From positions 3,202,723 to 3,266,722 of the forward strand of contig NC_045145.1 of NCBI RefSeq assembly GCF_008831285.2: a DNA stretch of 64,000 bases, written 5' to 3'. Source of the DNA: Nymphaea colorata (Eukaryota > Streptophyta > Magnoliopsida > Nymphaeales > Nymphaeaceae). The notes below the pieces were generated by a model that ran no database searches, was not told the DNA's origin, and saw nothing but the letters and a program-made list of their open reading frames with translations. This document shows, in pieces, positions 40,962-52,109 of this stretch. Every line of letters begins with the position of its first letter. Positions within the stretch are counted from its first letter, which is position 1. Position numbers and translations under genes: made by a program.

Positions 40962-40985
40962 GGCTCCTGCACAAGAGTGTGGGAT
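40808..40985 (+). pseudogene. rearranged U6 snRNA pseudogene
   Basis: The segment begins with a degraded form of the U6 5' region (CTTTGGAGACATCCGATAAA) and ends with the U6 core GATACAGAGAAGATTAGCAT followed by GGCTCCTGCACAAG. Between them the GATACAGAGAAAC block is repeated, with intervening ACACATTCGATAA-type pieces, so the U6 middle region is present about four times. No upstream sequence element or TATA box is visible at the expected distance and no U6 3' terminus follows, so it is not expected to give functional U6. Gene identity comes from the highly conserved U6 sequence. Confidence 0.88.
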
Positions 40986-42612
40986 TTTTGTTTTCTGCTT
41001 ATGTTTACTTGAGGGAAACCTTCATGGCTTGATAGGTGAGTTGCCCAAATCCGCTAAGATCGTCCATTTATTGGGTCAAGAGTCAGGTTCACTGAGTCAG
41101 ATGGGATCATCAACTAATTACATGTCCTTTTTTTGGTTGTATGTTGCTGAATATTCAAGTTTGTTATTTTTTGAACTGTGAAATATTACAAACTTTACTA
41201 GGCATATATAAACACTCGTATTACATGTCATTCAGTTGTGAAAAAAAATGAAACAGAAGTTCCAACAAATTTACCTTCTTCATCTATTTATAGAAAAATT
41301 GTGCTATAAAAATTTATGACCTAACTCATCTGAGTTGCTGAGTCAACTACTCTGATTCAGTCGGAGTCATAAGTAGGGATGGAAGGAAAGGGTTGTCGGG
41401 CACCATGACCTCTCTTAAGTTTTGGAAATTTAAAATTTAGCTACTTTTTTTTTTTTAAAAAAAAATTTGTTTGGCCCTTGTACAATTTTGAAAAAAAAAT
41501 AGAGATTGATTCCTGTTAGAAATTTTCAAAATTTTTATTTACTGAGTTCAGATGGAATCCTGGCTCCGCTGGGACCTGCCACTATGGTCATAGCATGCAT
41601 CAGCTTTTCTGAAGCATCAGCCTTCACTGAGATTAAAACCAGCGACTGACTGCTTACAGATGAACAAGTGTGCCAAACCGCTAGGGGCAAATCATTGGAT
41701 CTTTCAGTTGCGGAAGCTGGGAAAAACAAAACCGCACCTTGCCATTATGTAAAAGAGTTACTGTGATACGGCATTTATTTTCATATAGAACGTGGTTCTC
41801 TAGATTCATTCTTTTCATAGGAACTAGATTTGATAATATTGTCTGGGTCTCTCGTAGAACTCTAAGATAAAGAACAGATAATCCGAGAATTTATACTCAA
41901 ATAGACCTCAAGCTAACTGGACAAAATCTAGTTTCAGAAAACCAAATTGAACTCCCAACCTAACTTTAAGTAGGTCAATCGGATTAAGGTGCGGCTAAAA
42001 CCATACCCGTTGGCATCCCCACCCATAAGTTAGGATGAATTCAGTGAATTGCTAAAAATCGATTCAAAACAGACCACTATGTTAAAGATTCTAAATGCAC
42101 TTAGTTAGGCTATGCACAAACAACATTTTGAAAGAAAAGAGTGGATGAAAATGAGGCCTACCAATTTAAAACCAGTAGTAGTCTTAAGAACTTTAGATTG
42201 GTTCCACAGGACCACAAGTAGGTTTTGGGAAAAAAAAATTGACAAATACAAGTGGTGGAAATGAGAGATTGGAAGTACTAATTCAGGAATAAATACCGGG
42301 CTTTCAAAGGGATTAGAAGCCCTTTGAAACAATTTTCCTCCTTCCCAAGGAATCCCAGGAAAAAATCCAAAATAGATATTATACATCAAAGTGATGTATT
42401 ATAAGATTCACATGGGCAAGCAATCCTAAAGTGCTGCTACATCTGTTTCTGATCTTTATGCAATGGTACTGACACATATAGACTTGCTCACAACACTGTT
42501 GCAGAGGCACAATTACAGGAGTATATTGAAGTTGAACACCTCTAAATGTGAAAAGTTTGTTTAGACTGTCAATAGTACGTTATACTAAAACAGTAGGAAT
42601 TGTATTCTGTCA
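40986..42612. other. intergenic with short repeat remnants
   Basis: No gene is recognised. A small hairpin with 10-bp arms (TTTCAAAGGG at 42302-42311 and its complement at 42320-42329) lies in an otherwise plain AT-rich stretch. Poly(A)/poly(T) tracts occur near 41448-41466. The region next to 42612 should contain the 3' untranslated region of the DUF538 gene. Confidence 0.5.
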
Positions 42613-45600
42613 TCAAAACTCCTCAACCCTTATGGAGTCACGAGGGATCTCATATGCATCTTTGAGCCTTGTCTTGTTCACACCAGCAGTAAAGCATATC
42701 TTGTCCGATCTGTAGCTCTCAACACTAATTGAACTGACTTTAACCCATACCAGCAATTTGGTTTTCATTCCTTCAATCCCAGTGAGCTTGCCACGCATCA
42801 ATGTTGCTTTGACCCGAGTAGCATACCTTACCACAGATGAATCCTTGAAGCTCACCTCACAGACAGAAGGCATGTATACGATAAGCTTCGCTTTTCTTTC
42901 ATCAAACTCATAGCATATTATGTTCCGGGGGAAGATGCCTGATGGCAACCCGTAATCTCGCAGAAGATCTGGCAAGGGTTTTTGCTCTTTGCCTAGAATG
43001 AAAACCACAAATCACATCAGAATAACTAGTTGGTCTCTGACACAGTTGGATTTACAAGGAAATTTACTTTATATAGGTGGGTAGAAAGGATCATATCCAC
43101 ATACAGGCACACCCCAACAACAGCATAGAAAATTGAGCCAGTGAACCTCGGAGGTTTATTAATAAGTAGAAAAAAAATCATATTCCTCGGTGGCATTGGT
43201 ATGTATAAATATGAGGATGATCCAAATAAGATTATATCATCCACAAAAATTAAGATAATGGAATAGCGAGTGTAGATGAAGCTACATTGCCTGAATGTCG
43301 AAGTTATCTGTCTTTTATAACACCACTTTGGCGAAATCAAAACTATTTCTTAGATAAACAAGTTTGAAGAAACCAAGACTATTTGAAATAGATAGTGTAT
43401 TCAAAGCTAGATCTCCTGATTTCCATAGACTTTTTTCTATCTGTTTGACAAAACCAGTCTGAGGAAACCAAAACGAGCTAATAGTTTATGGATTACAAGG
43501 ACCAAAACAAACATCCGCAGTTTAGTTCAAACCTAAAAATTGTCACTAGCAGCAGCTTCTGTCATGCAAATAGTTGTGCATGAACAAGCAGTCAAGGATC
43601 TAGGAGGCAGGAACATAAAAAAAAAGTGTAGTTCTTGCCAATTTGTGAGCTAAACAAAAATGTTGTACTGCTGTGATCACTCTGAAACATGTCTGCACTT
43701 AAATATAAAGCTAAATTGATTCAACAGCTTTCATTTCTGTGATATCCAATATTGACAATACTACCACAAGACTCAAAACAAGAGTGCCATCCATTGTGGC
43801 AGTGCTAAAATGATGTGCGATGTAACCATGAAGCTATCTCATTCAATCTGATTATGTCATGCAGTTAGCAATGCAACTGAACATGTCTTAGAAGAAGAAG
43901 ATGGCTCAGCGACAATTATTGCCAACAATGATTAGCATTCAGCACCGGATTTTAACCTAGTGTATCCAGTAGGCAGTGGCGGAGCAGGACACACTTGACT
44001 GAGGGGCACTCACTACATATTTAAGGGGCATTTTATATGTAAATAAGTAAAAATTTAGGGTTAATCAATATGTAATTATGTCGATAAGGATTTTTATTGG
44101 GCTGTGGGGGTTTATTGGGCTGCCCCAAACATGCCCACTGTCTCCGCCGCTGCCAGTAGGATCTACATTTTGAAATGCAACAAAATAAGGCACACAGATT
44201 ATTTAAATATTTCTTTTGCAGCAAGAAAGTAGGTCAAACCTTTTAGTTTGTTGAAGATCCATTTTGCTTTCTCTTCCACAGCACTTGATAAAGACTGATG
44301 GCAATAGTCAAATTACCTAGGTTAGAAAATAGCATCCAAGAATGTGCAATAACTGAAAAGTTATGAAAAATTATAGCAAAACAATTTACAAAAGAAGAAA
44401 GAAGTCAAAGAACATATCATATAACAGTATATCACACAAAGAAAAAGTCAGTTTACATTCTAAATATGTTTACGCATCTCTCCGGCATTTGATGACATAG
44501 GCATACTTTCTTCTACAAAATCAATCCATCTCCTGTTGTTTGCAGCATGTTAAGCATGCAGAAGGTAGTTCTTTCGGTTGGCATAACAATTATGGAAAGT
44601 GTAATCTGTGACGATTTCAATTATTTACTTGAAGATGTCAGGCCTGCTGGCCGTGCTTGCTGAAGGAAAAAATTGTTGTATCATGTGGATTTCAATCCAA
44701 TTGAGAAGTAAATATGAAAAAGAGCACTCAACTACCCACAGCAGCATCCTAAATGATGTTCGACAATAGAAACCACACAACCAATGTATTTTAAATTGGA
44801 GAAATGAAAATCACGCAATAGCCATTTCACTCACGATCAACATGAGCTACTTTAAGTTGCCACCACAAACATGAATGACATAAAATAGTTTTAGATTACT
44901 CTGAGGGCTGAATTCTTTGCATATTAGACATACGTACGTCCAGAAACTTAACACAGTGGAAATAAATTAATAATATGTATGCCGTTGAAGTTGTAATCAC
45001 AACACTAAACCTAATGGTGCCATATCCAAGGGAATTCTTGCCATGACCACTTCAAGGCACAGCCATAGATTGTAAGCTACATCCTGTAACTTAATCCAAT
45101 CACTTCATCGAAGCTGATAAATAATTCTATACAAAGATTCACATGGATATCCCAATGAATTTTGGTAATCATCTTGACCTGCCAACAGTTGCAAAACTAC
45201 AGCTGATGGCACTTTTGTAAGAGCCGTTGTTACAACCAAAGCATGAGAAAGAGAGGAATTCATATATATATATATATATATATATAATGTTGCATCCCCA
45301 CGAAAGCCTTAAGAAATTTTTAGATCACAAAAGTACCAGTCAAATTCTTTTGTGCATCTAGCATCGTCCTCATTCGGCAATCGACCCATTAACTGATCCC
45401 AGAAAAGGTTCACATAGATGAATGGAAAACGTTATTCTCATAAGGTAATAGCTCATCGGAATGGATATATTAGCTCTGTGAAACCATGTCCCTACTACAT
45501 TTACATTTACTCATGAATCGCTTAAAGCTCACCCGTTCTATGAAATCTCTGCGCTGCTTCAACGGAAGTTACATAGCAATAACTAGATTTTAGCTTGTGA

Positions 45601-46035
45601 AGCACCAAGATGTTTCATCAAACCCCAAAAGTGATGGACCAACGCGGTCTAACTCATCAAGCCATGAGTAGGCTAATTCTGATAAAACTTTCAGATTGGT
45701 GGCAACGTATTCTCATAAGGATATTGTCTTCCCCAAATGTATAACCCTGCACTACTTATCCCGAACCTTTTAATATAAGCAACGACTCCATGGCCGCAGA
45801 ATATTGTTTTGATGGCAAGCATTTTAGAACACCAGGAAAGGCGAAAGCTAACTTCACCAATCCAAATTATTTCAGAATTATGTGGCAAAAGAAGAAAGAA
45901 AACTCAACAACGGGGTTATGATATACCACAGAGGAAGAAACCATAAAAAAAATCAAACAACACAGCCCCAACAAGAAAAATTTACTTGACAGAGAAATGG
46001 CTACCATAGAAAAGGATAGAAAATACGCAGCATTG

Positions 46036-46066
<31 letters not shown>

Positions 46067-46158
46067 CTCACAGTTATATCTTCACCGATGGAAGAGAACT
46101 CTTCCCTGGCTTTCCTTGAAATCCAGAGGCTGTTCACTCTGTTCAAAGCTTTCTCCAT
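42613..46158 (-). CDS. DUF538 family protein
   Basis: DUF538 proteins are small plant proteins of unknown molecular function. Three exons in minus order: 46158-46072, 44294-44240 and 42992-42613, all GT..AG and in phase, giving 173 aa, typical of the family. The N-terminal part MEKALNRVNSLWISRKAREE and then SAVEEKAKWIFNKLKG match the family leader; the domain proper runs through LPDLLRDYGLPSGIFPRN and YEFDERKAKLIVYMPSVCEV to GMKTKLLVWVKVSSIS. No signal peptide or membrane segment is evident, consistent with the short intracellular members. Intron 1 is 1.8 kb. Intron 2 (42993-44239) carries a 181-bp MITE 86 bp after the donor. Confidence 0.93.
43973..44153. mobile_element. 181-bp MITE-like element in DUF538 intron 2
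   Basis: The ends GCAGTGGCGGAG and CTCCGCCGCTGC form near-perfect terminal inverted repeats. The element is flanked by CAGTAG on both sides (43967-43972 and 44154-44159). The short non-coding interior contains a GGGGCA/TGCCCC pair. A non-autonomous DNA transposon is the best reading; the superfamily is not assigned. Confidence 0.8.
44295..46071 (-). other. DUF538 intron 1
   Basis: Contains a (TA)n tract at about 45261-45285 and a (TG)n-(AG)n tract at about 46036-46066 next to the donor site. Nothing else was recognised. Confidence 0.6.
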
Positions 46159-48035
46159 TAACCCTTTCTGCTAAACCAATCTCCTACTCTCAAACGAGAG
46201 AAACAAAGAAGATTTTGCAGAAGGGTATCCGGCTGTCTATCACTAAAGTGTGAAGTGCGGATTCCCCATCTCCTTATTAAGGAAAAGCAAAAAAGTAATG
46301 TGCAGAAAACGGCGGAAAACAGCCGAGCAGACTGCACCTTTTTCTATTATACCGCCTTTGCGGTAAATGATAGACTTAAAAAAAAAAATAAAGCATTTGA
46401 TTCTTTCACCTGCTCTGCCTCCGAACAGGTCTCCAACTCACGCATTTCCCGCTTCTTACCAGGACGAACTTCGCTCAGGTCGCTGTAACAAATTCGGGAA
46501 AATTTTCCACAGACAGGATTTAAGGACACGTCGTCTTAATTTTTCTTGATAAAAAGAAAAAAAACCAATCTTGAAGCATTAAAGATACAATCTAATGGTG
46601 AAACCCATTAATAATTCGTGTTGTTGGTATTCTTGGAGTAATTGTTCTCCTCTTTTAGCCGTATTTCGTATTCGGATAACCCAGTCCATGTGCGGCTCCA
46701 AGTTAAGGTATCACTTTTTGCTTGATTGAAAAGCACATGCTAACTTTTTACTGTGAAAAGATGGATGCGATCCAACTTTCAAGATCAAGCAAATGAATTT
46801 TTTGAAATTTTAAGAAATGAAGAAAAAGAACCTATACACTAAGTACTATTACGAGAATGTCTCTCTTAAACCAATGTACAATGCTTTCAGTCTTTCTCAA
46901 CTCACAAAATGATATTGTCCTTGTGATTGTCACCGATATCACCTTACGTGTTCCAATGCATTTTGTCGCTTCAAAAAGTTACGAAACGATACAAAAACTC
47001 ACAATATACTATAAGGCCACCGAACTATAATGGTATATGTGAATTATGTATGTATGTACACAATATTATGACATATTATGTATGTTATATGTATATAAAG
47101 AAATAATATAATGTGTTGCACTTATTATATATACATATATATAAGTCACATGTACCATCATAATTTGGTGGCCTTACCTGCCAGGCACGAAGTGAAAAGG
47201 ACCACTAATCGAACTCTAGGAACAGGACAAGCGCGAACAACTCATTCTTTGATATCAACGTATTTTCAGTGTTCTTTTGCCCATTTGGAGGAACAGAAAA
47301 GCAACTGATTGCAAGAGACAGAAATCAATAATGTTTACGCGTTCTTAGCTGTAAATATTATGATGGAGCTCGAAAGTTTTACCTAAAAGACTTTAGTTAT
47401 AAAATTTTAAGATTTTAAACAGCATCAATTATGTAAATGAGAAAAATTACCCAAAAAAATCATTATAAAAATAAGCATTTATTATTGGTATGTGTCGACA
47501 ATTGCTCACACAGTATCCACACCTGTCTCTCGGCTCCTGCCGCCACCATGCATGTTTCCTTAGGCCCATAAAGTAATTGACAGGCCACAGAACTGACATG
47601 GGAGTCCTTTTCCCTTGTAAATTACTCCAAATATTTTTTCAATTTTCTTCATCCAAAGGGGGTCACAATAACTTCATAAAAATTGGGTAGGGATTGCAAT
47701 TTTTATGAATGAAAATGAAAGGTCTCTTCTTAAATAGATTCATTAAATAAGAACTGTCACGCATATATTTATAAGTTTCCATATAAATTGGGAAGAATTA
47801 ATGCTAGAAAATTTTTCATGTTTTAGCAAGGAAATATTGTATTTTTGTAGAACAGCCATTGTTCAGGTTTCTTTTTTGCATTGGGCATGACAAACCCGAC
47901 TATGATGTCAGCCTGGTATAAACATGGCCTGGAGTCAGAGTATAATTGTTGGACATGTTTGATTAGTACATATTCGACATATACGAATTTTTTTCAAAGG
48001 AATAAGATTTTACAAAATAAATTAAATTTAAATTA

Positions 48036-48127
48036 GCAGTTGGTAAGCATTGAAATAAAATATGAAGATGACATGTATATAAACTAGCAGTTGGTAAGCA
48101 TCGGAATAAAATATGAGGAAGACATTC
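48036..48127. repeat. ~51-bp tandem duplication
   Basis: GCAGTTGGTAAGCAT(T/C)G followed by AATAAAATATGA occurs twice, about 50 bp apart, with few differences. Confidence 0.8.
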
Positions 48128-48327
48128 ATATATATATATATATATATCACATGACACCCATTTTAGGTACAACATATATAAGCCTGACACCTTAGGCAGA
48201 TAGACAGACACTTGTGCTTGATAGCCTTAGATTTGAGATTCGGGGCTGATCTGAGTTCTCTTTTATGTAGGGCCATACAGGAAATAAGTGCTGGATTTCA
48301 GATCTATAGAAAAAATATAATTTTGAG

Positions 48328-48420
48328 ATCCTTAATATGTAGTCAAAACCTCATATTTGGGGTTAGATGGGACATAATTTCAAATATGTAGTCAAAAACT
48401 CATATTTGGGGTTAGATGGG
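48328..48420. repeat. ~49-bp tandem duplication
   Basis: TAGTCAAAA(C/A)CTCATATTT followed by GGGGTTAGATGGGA occurs twice in direct succession. It is separate from the duplication 200 bp to the left. Confidence 0.8.
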
Positions 48421-48596
48421 AGGTCTGACCTTGAATCTTTGTATATGAGATTTACAGTGATCACAATTCACCTTACATCTCAGATATGAGGTAAACAAAT
48501 GCCCCATGAAAAATCTCCTTACTGACCTTAATTGGTCAATAGGTGGAGATTAATCCTTTGCAAGACCAACCTCAACCTATAACGAAAAGGTAGAAC

Positions 48597-48866
48597 GAGC
48601 ACAAACGAGTTGAGTTCTTATGACTTGAACTCAACTTGGTTAATGTTTCACGTATAAGTTTAAACTCGGGCTCGACTTGTTTATAAAACGAGTCAAGAAG
48701 TCAAAGCTCGAGTTGAGTTTTTTCAAGCGAGTTCGAGTCGAGCCCGAGTTAACTCGACTCATTGTGCAGCCCTTACTAGTTAACGCTGTATAATCGAGTC
48801 GAGCATGAGCTTATGTTAGGGAGTTCAAGTCGAGTTTGAACTCGACTGGCTTGTGTTCAACTCGGC
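48597..48866. repeat. CTCGA-rich plant repeat with internal inverted blocks
   Basis: The stretch is built from forms of GAGTTCGAGTCGAGC and its complement. CTCGGGCTCGAC and GTCGAGCCCGAG near 48666 and 48735 form an inverted pair. Such sequence is common in plant intergenic repeats; no family or borders are fixed. Confidence 0.65.
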
Positions 48867-49495
48867 TTGTGTGGCAAGAATGGCACCTCACTGAGATCAA
48901 TAATGACCCGCCAATGTACATAAATGCATCCACATAATCTGCCAATGATTGGGTAATTGGCTCCAAACGAACGGCAACACGTATGTGAACCAAAAACACA
49001 CAAAATATTCACGCACACATACACAAATACGAGAGAATTTGAGCTGTGTGTTGGATGACTAAAAATTAAATATCGATTATTAGATATATAAAGTTTGTTT
49101 AAAATACTTTAAAAATAATTGTAATAAGTTTGGCTTTTGACTATTTTTTTTTCTTTTTATTGGTTTTTAGTTTTTATGTTATTGTATTGGATGTTGTCAA
49201 CGGTTAAAAATTAAAAAATAGAAAAAAAATGGTATATCACATATCATTTATGTTAAAGACAAAACCAGAACTATTTTATTTTGTTTAAAGGCATTTTTAA
49301 AAATCTGCCTGTTTGCTCTGTTCGTTTTTTCCACCCACTTTCATGTCTACTTTTTCTATCATTCTTCTTGTTTCCCTTCTTTTTGCTACAATACTTTCAG
49401 TCTGAGGTTGATGGATCATTTGAACAAGAAAGAGATTAATTGATATATATATATATATATATATAGACCCACATACACACAAAGCCATGACTTCA

Positions 49496-49862
49496 CTAAA
49501 TATTTGTCAAATGGAGTTGCCCCCCTTCCTTGACTCCCTTCCTCCCTCCCGCCACCATGCCCACCAGCAGTGGCCGGTGGCTACTTCCCTCCTTTCATTC
49601 CCTTCTCCGATTCCGTCCTTCCATCCTGCAATTTTACCGACCAGCGGCAGTTACCGGCACCGTTCCCGGATGCCGGCCAGCCCACCGATATTGGAGAAAA
49701 TGACGCCAGCGGATGGTCCTGGTGACCAAAATAGCAGGAGGGAGGGAGGAAATTGGGAAGGGAGAAACCAAATAATAAAAAAAAATGAAAAAGTGGCAGC
49801 ATCTGGGCCATCCGATCAAATGATCGGACAGTTCTGATGAGCTGTCCATTTGACAAATATTC
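49496..49862. mobile_element. GC-rich insert bounded by short inverted repeats
   Basis: AATATTTGTCAAATGGA at the left end is matched by its complement TCCATTTGACAAATATT at the right end. The interior is GC-rich compared with its surroundings and open in several frames on both strands, with GCCGG-rich patches. It resembles a small non-autonomous DNA element that may have captured GC-rich host sequence. No clear target duplication was found and coding function is not supported. Confidence 0.55.
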
Positions 49863-52109
49863 ATGGTTCAGTTTCTCTAGCCCTGTGCATGATTGCATCC
49901 CATCAATTTGGTTTGGAGGAATGCTAAGAAGAATGACTAATGTCCACTAATGAAATTGAATTTGTTTTTATTAAAGGTACTTTAATTAATTGAATTTGAA
50001 ATCCTTAGTTTTAAGAACCAAGATTTTTGCCGTGGACCTTTTACCATATCAACAAAATCTTGCTACATGGGATCCATGGATCTCAAATCTAAAGTAATCA
50101 AACACCTCCTAAATGTGTCTTTAAAGATTTCTAATAACGCGTGTGATACGACAAAATAATAGGGAAACTTGATTCATGTTCTTCACCTTACATCCTCTTC
50201 GTACCCGTTAGCTCAGCCCACATGCATCACGCTTTTGGTCTTCGTGAACTGTATGTCTCAAAACGAAGAGTGTGAGACCACACCTGTTACATGGAGATCC
50301 TTTTTGCTTCCACCTAACAACAAATGGTGGATGAATTCTTTTTTCTCTTTTCCTTTTTTCAACTGGGAGTGGCTCCAACCACCAAGGTCAATAATGACAA
50401 CACTTACTATAATAAACAAATGATAAACTTGAAACTTGATCTAAGATCTTCAGCTTGACACATGTAGCAGCAGAAATTTGGTGGTAGAACCAACGACATC
50501 ATACTCAGCTTAAGTACTTTTTAAGAGTTTTATTGTCGCCAAATAATTCTTTGCTGATTCACCATACTCGCAGCTTAGCCATTCCATTTCAGAACATTGG
50601 GCAGTATAGAATGAGTGTTTTATGAAACAGCAGTTAGTAAAATAATAAACATGAGCTCAAGATTCAAAAGATTCACTTGGCCACCTATTTATCATAACGT
50701 ACTTATCAATACACGTTGAATGAGAAAGTACCAATATTTTCAGTTAAGTCTTGGAAGAGTAACTCTTACCATATGGAATTGTGCTAGCAAACCCTGGAAA
50801 GGCTCCAATAGAAAGGTGTCAATCAGGCTTGCCTTGTTTGTTTAGGTAAATTTAATCTATGAGAAAGAAGGGTGAGCGGGTAGGAACCCACTGCCAAGTG
50901 AGAGACCGAAGCCACCTTCCTTTCTCCTGCTACAATGTTAGAGATGCTTTGGGCCAGATGTGGACATATAGGTTATAGGTCTTTTGCATTCGAGGAACTT
51001 AGTGCCCATGAAAATCAAATTACAGACTGAACTTTCACCTGCCCAACCGCTTAACCAGCTGTGGTAAGCCCTTTGGGCAAAGAGAAACCGAGAAAGAGGG
51101 TGCGCCATGCCACTCCAAAGAAACTGTCTTCCAAGGAAGGAAAGAGTAGCATGTGATCAACTCCCCAAAGTCTTACCTACCCTCTTGGCTGAGTTGCCAT
51201 TCGCAGTTCAGGAACTAGGCAGCCCTTCACTGCCGACGAATTCCACTGACCGAACAAGCTTGAAAAGTTTCCTTCTTGCAGCAGACAACAGCCATGTGCT
51301 GGGATCCACATCCACGGTAAGAGTGGAAAACTTTATTAGTGCATCGGTAGTTGTCTCAATGGTTTAGCTTAAAGCAGACAGTAGGGACAATGGCATGTAC
51401 TCGTCAGCGGAATCCATTGGGATAAAAAAAGTTCTGAAAGTGGGAATCTTGGCCAGTGTTAAAGGAGTGGAAAATTCTTTCCGCTTTTCCTCCTTTTGAT
51501 ACATTAAGAAGATTGGAGAATCGAGTAATCTTTCCTAAGGACCTCTTTGTTTTACTTCACTTGTTCCTGTATCCCACTTACTGTGGTGGTCAATTAAGTC
51601 TGAACTATGTGCAATTTTTTCTGGTTCCTGCAGAGATGAACAATAACAGAAGGCTTCACAAATATAGACACAGATATGAACACAGCAGGCCGCAGGTGGT
51701 AAAACATCAACATAGGGCCTCCGGAATTTCCAAGTTCTTTGACAGAATAATGACACGTGGGACCAGAAGCAAACACACATTACCATAGAACAGATGGAGA
51801 ACCAATGGATTCACTTTGCTCCGTAGCGCTCAGAAGGACCGTGGTGGACTCTGACAACCATGCAGACGTATTCTCCATAATGTGGCATGATTTAACTTTG
51901 TCCAGCAGAAAGCAAAAGATGCTTGTATTGCAATTTTCCATTACGTTTCAAATATATTTAGGCATCATTTTGTACAAAAGCTAACTGAAAAAGACGGGTT
52001 ACACCTTAGAGAAACCCGCTACCTTTTGTGAAAAAGCTTATTATAAAGCTAATAAATTCACACCGGCCAATGTCCCGCATAGGACCACCATGATATGATG
52101 TCTTCCTGC

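Larger units (their letters stand above)
46159..52109. other. repeat-rich intergenic, no gene recognised
   Basis: Six kilobases without a convincing exon. It contains small tandem duplications at 48036-48127 and 48328-48420, a CTCGA-rich repeat at 48597-48866, (TA)n tracts near 48131-48147 and 49441-49464, and a GC-rich insert with inverted ends at 49496-49862. A moderately GC-balanced stretch at about 50900-51800 has overlapping ORFs on both strands, with no recognisable family; it could be an unassigned repeat. Confidence 0.5.

Noticed and set aside
40808-40985. Functional U6 snRNA gene
   Set aside because: The core is duplicated, the 5' region is degraded, the 3' end is missing and no upstream promoter elements are seen.
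49487-49837. 116-aa ORF on the plus strand
   Set aside because: It lies inside the inverted-repeat-bounded GC-rich insert, overlaps open frames on the other strand and has no recognisable motif.
51107-51788. ORFs of 86 and 110 aa in balanced-composition DNA
   Set aside because: No motif, no coherent exon structure; possibly an unclassified repeat.
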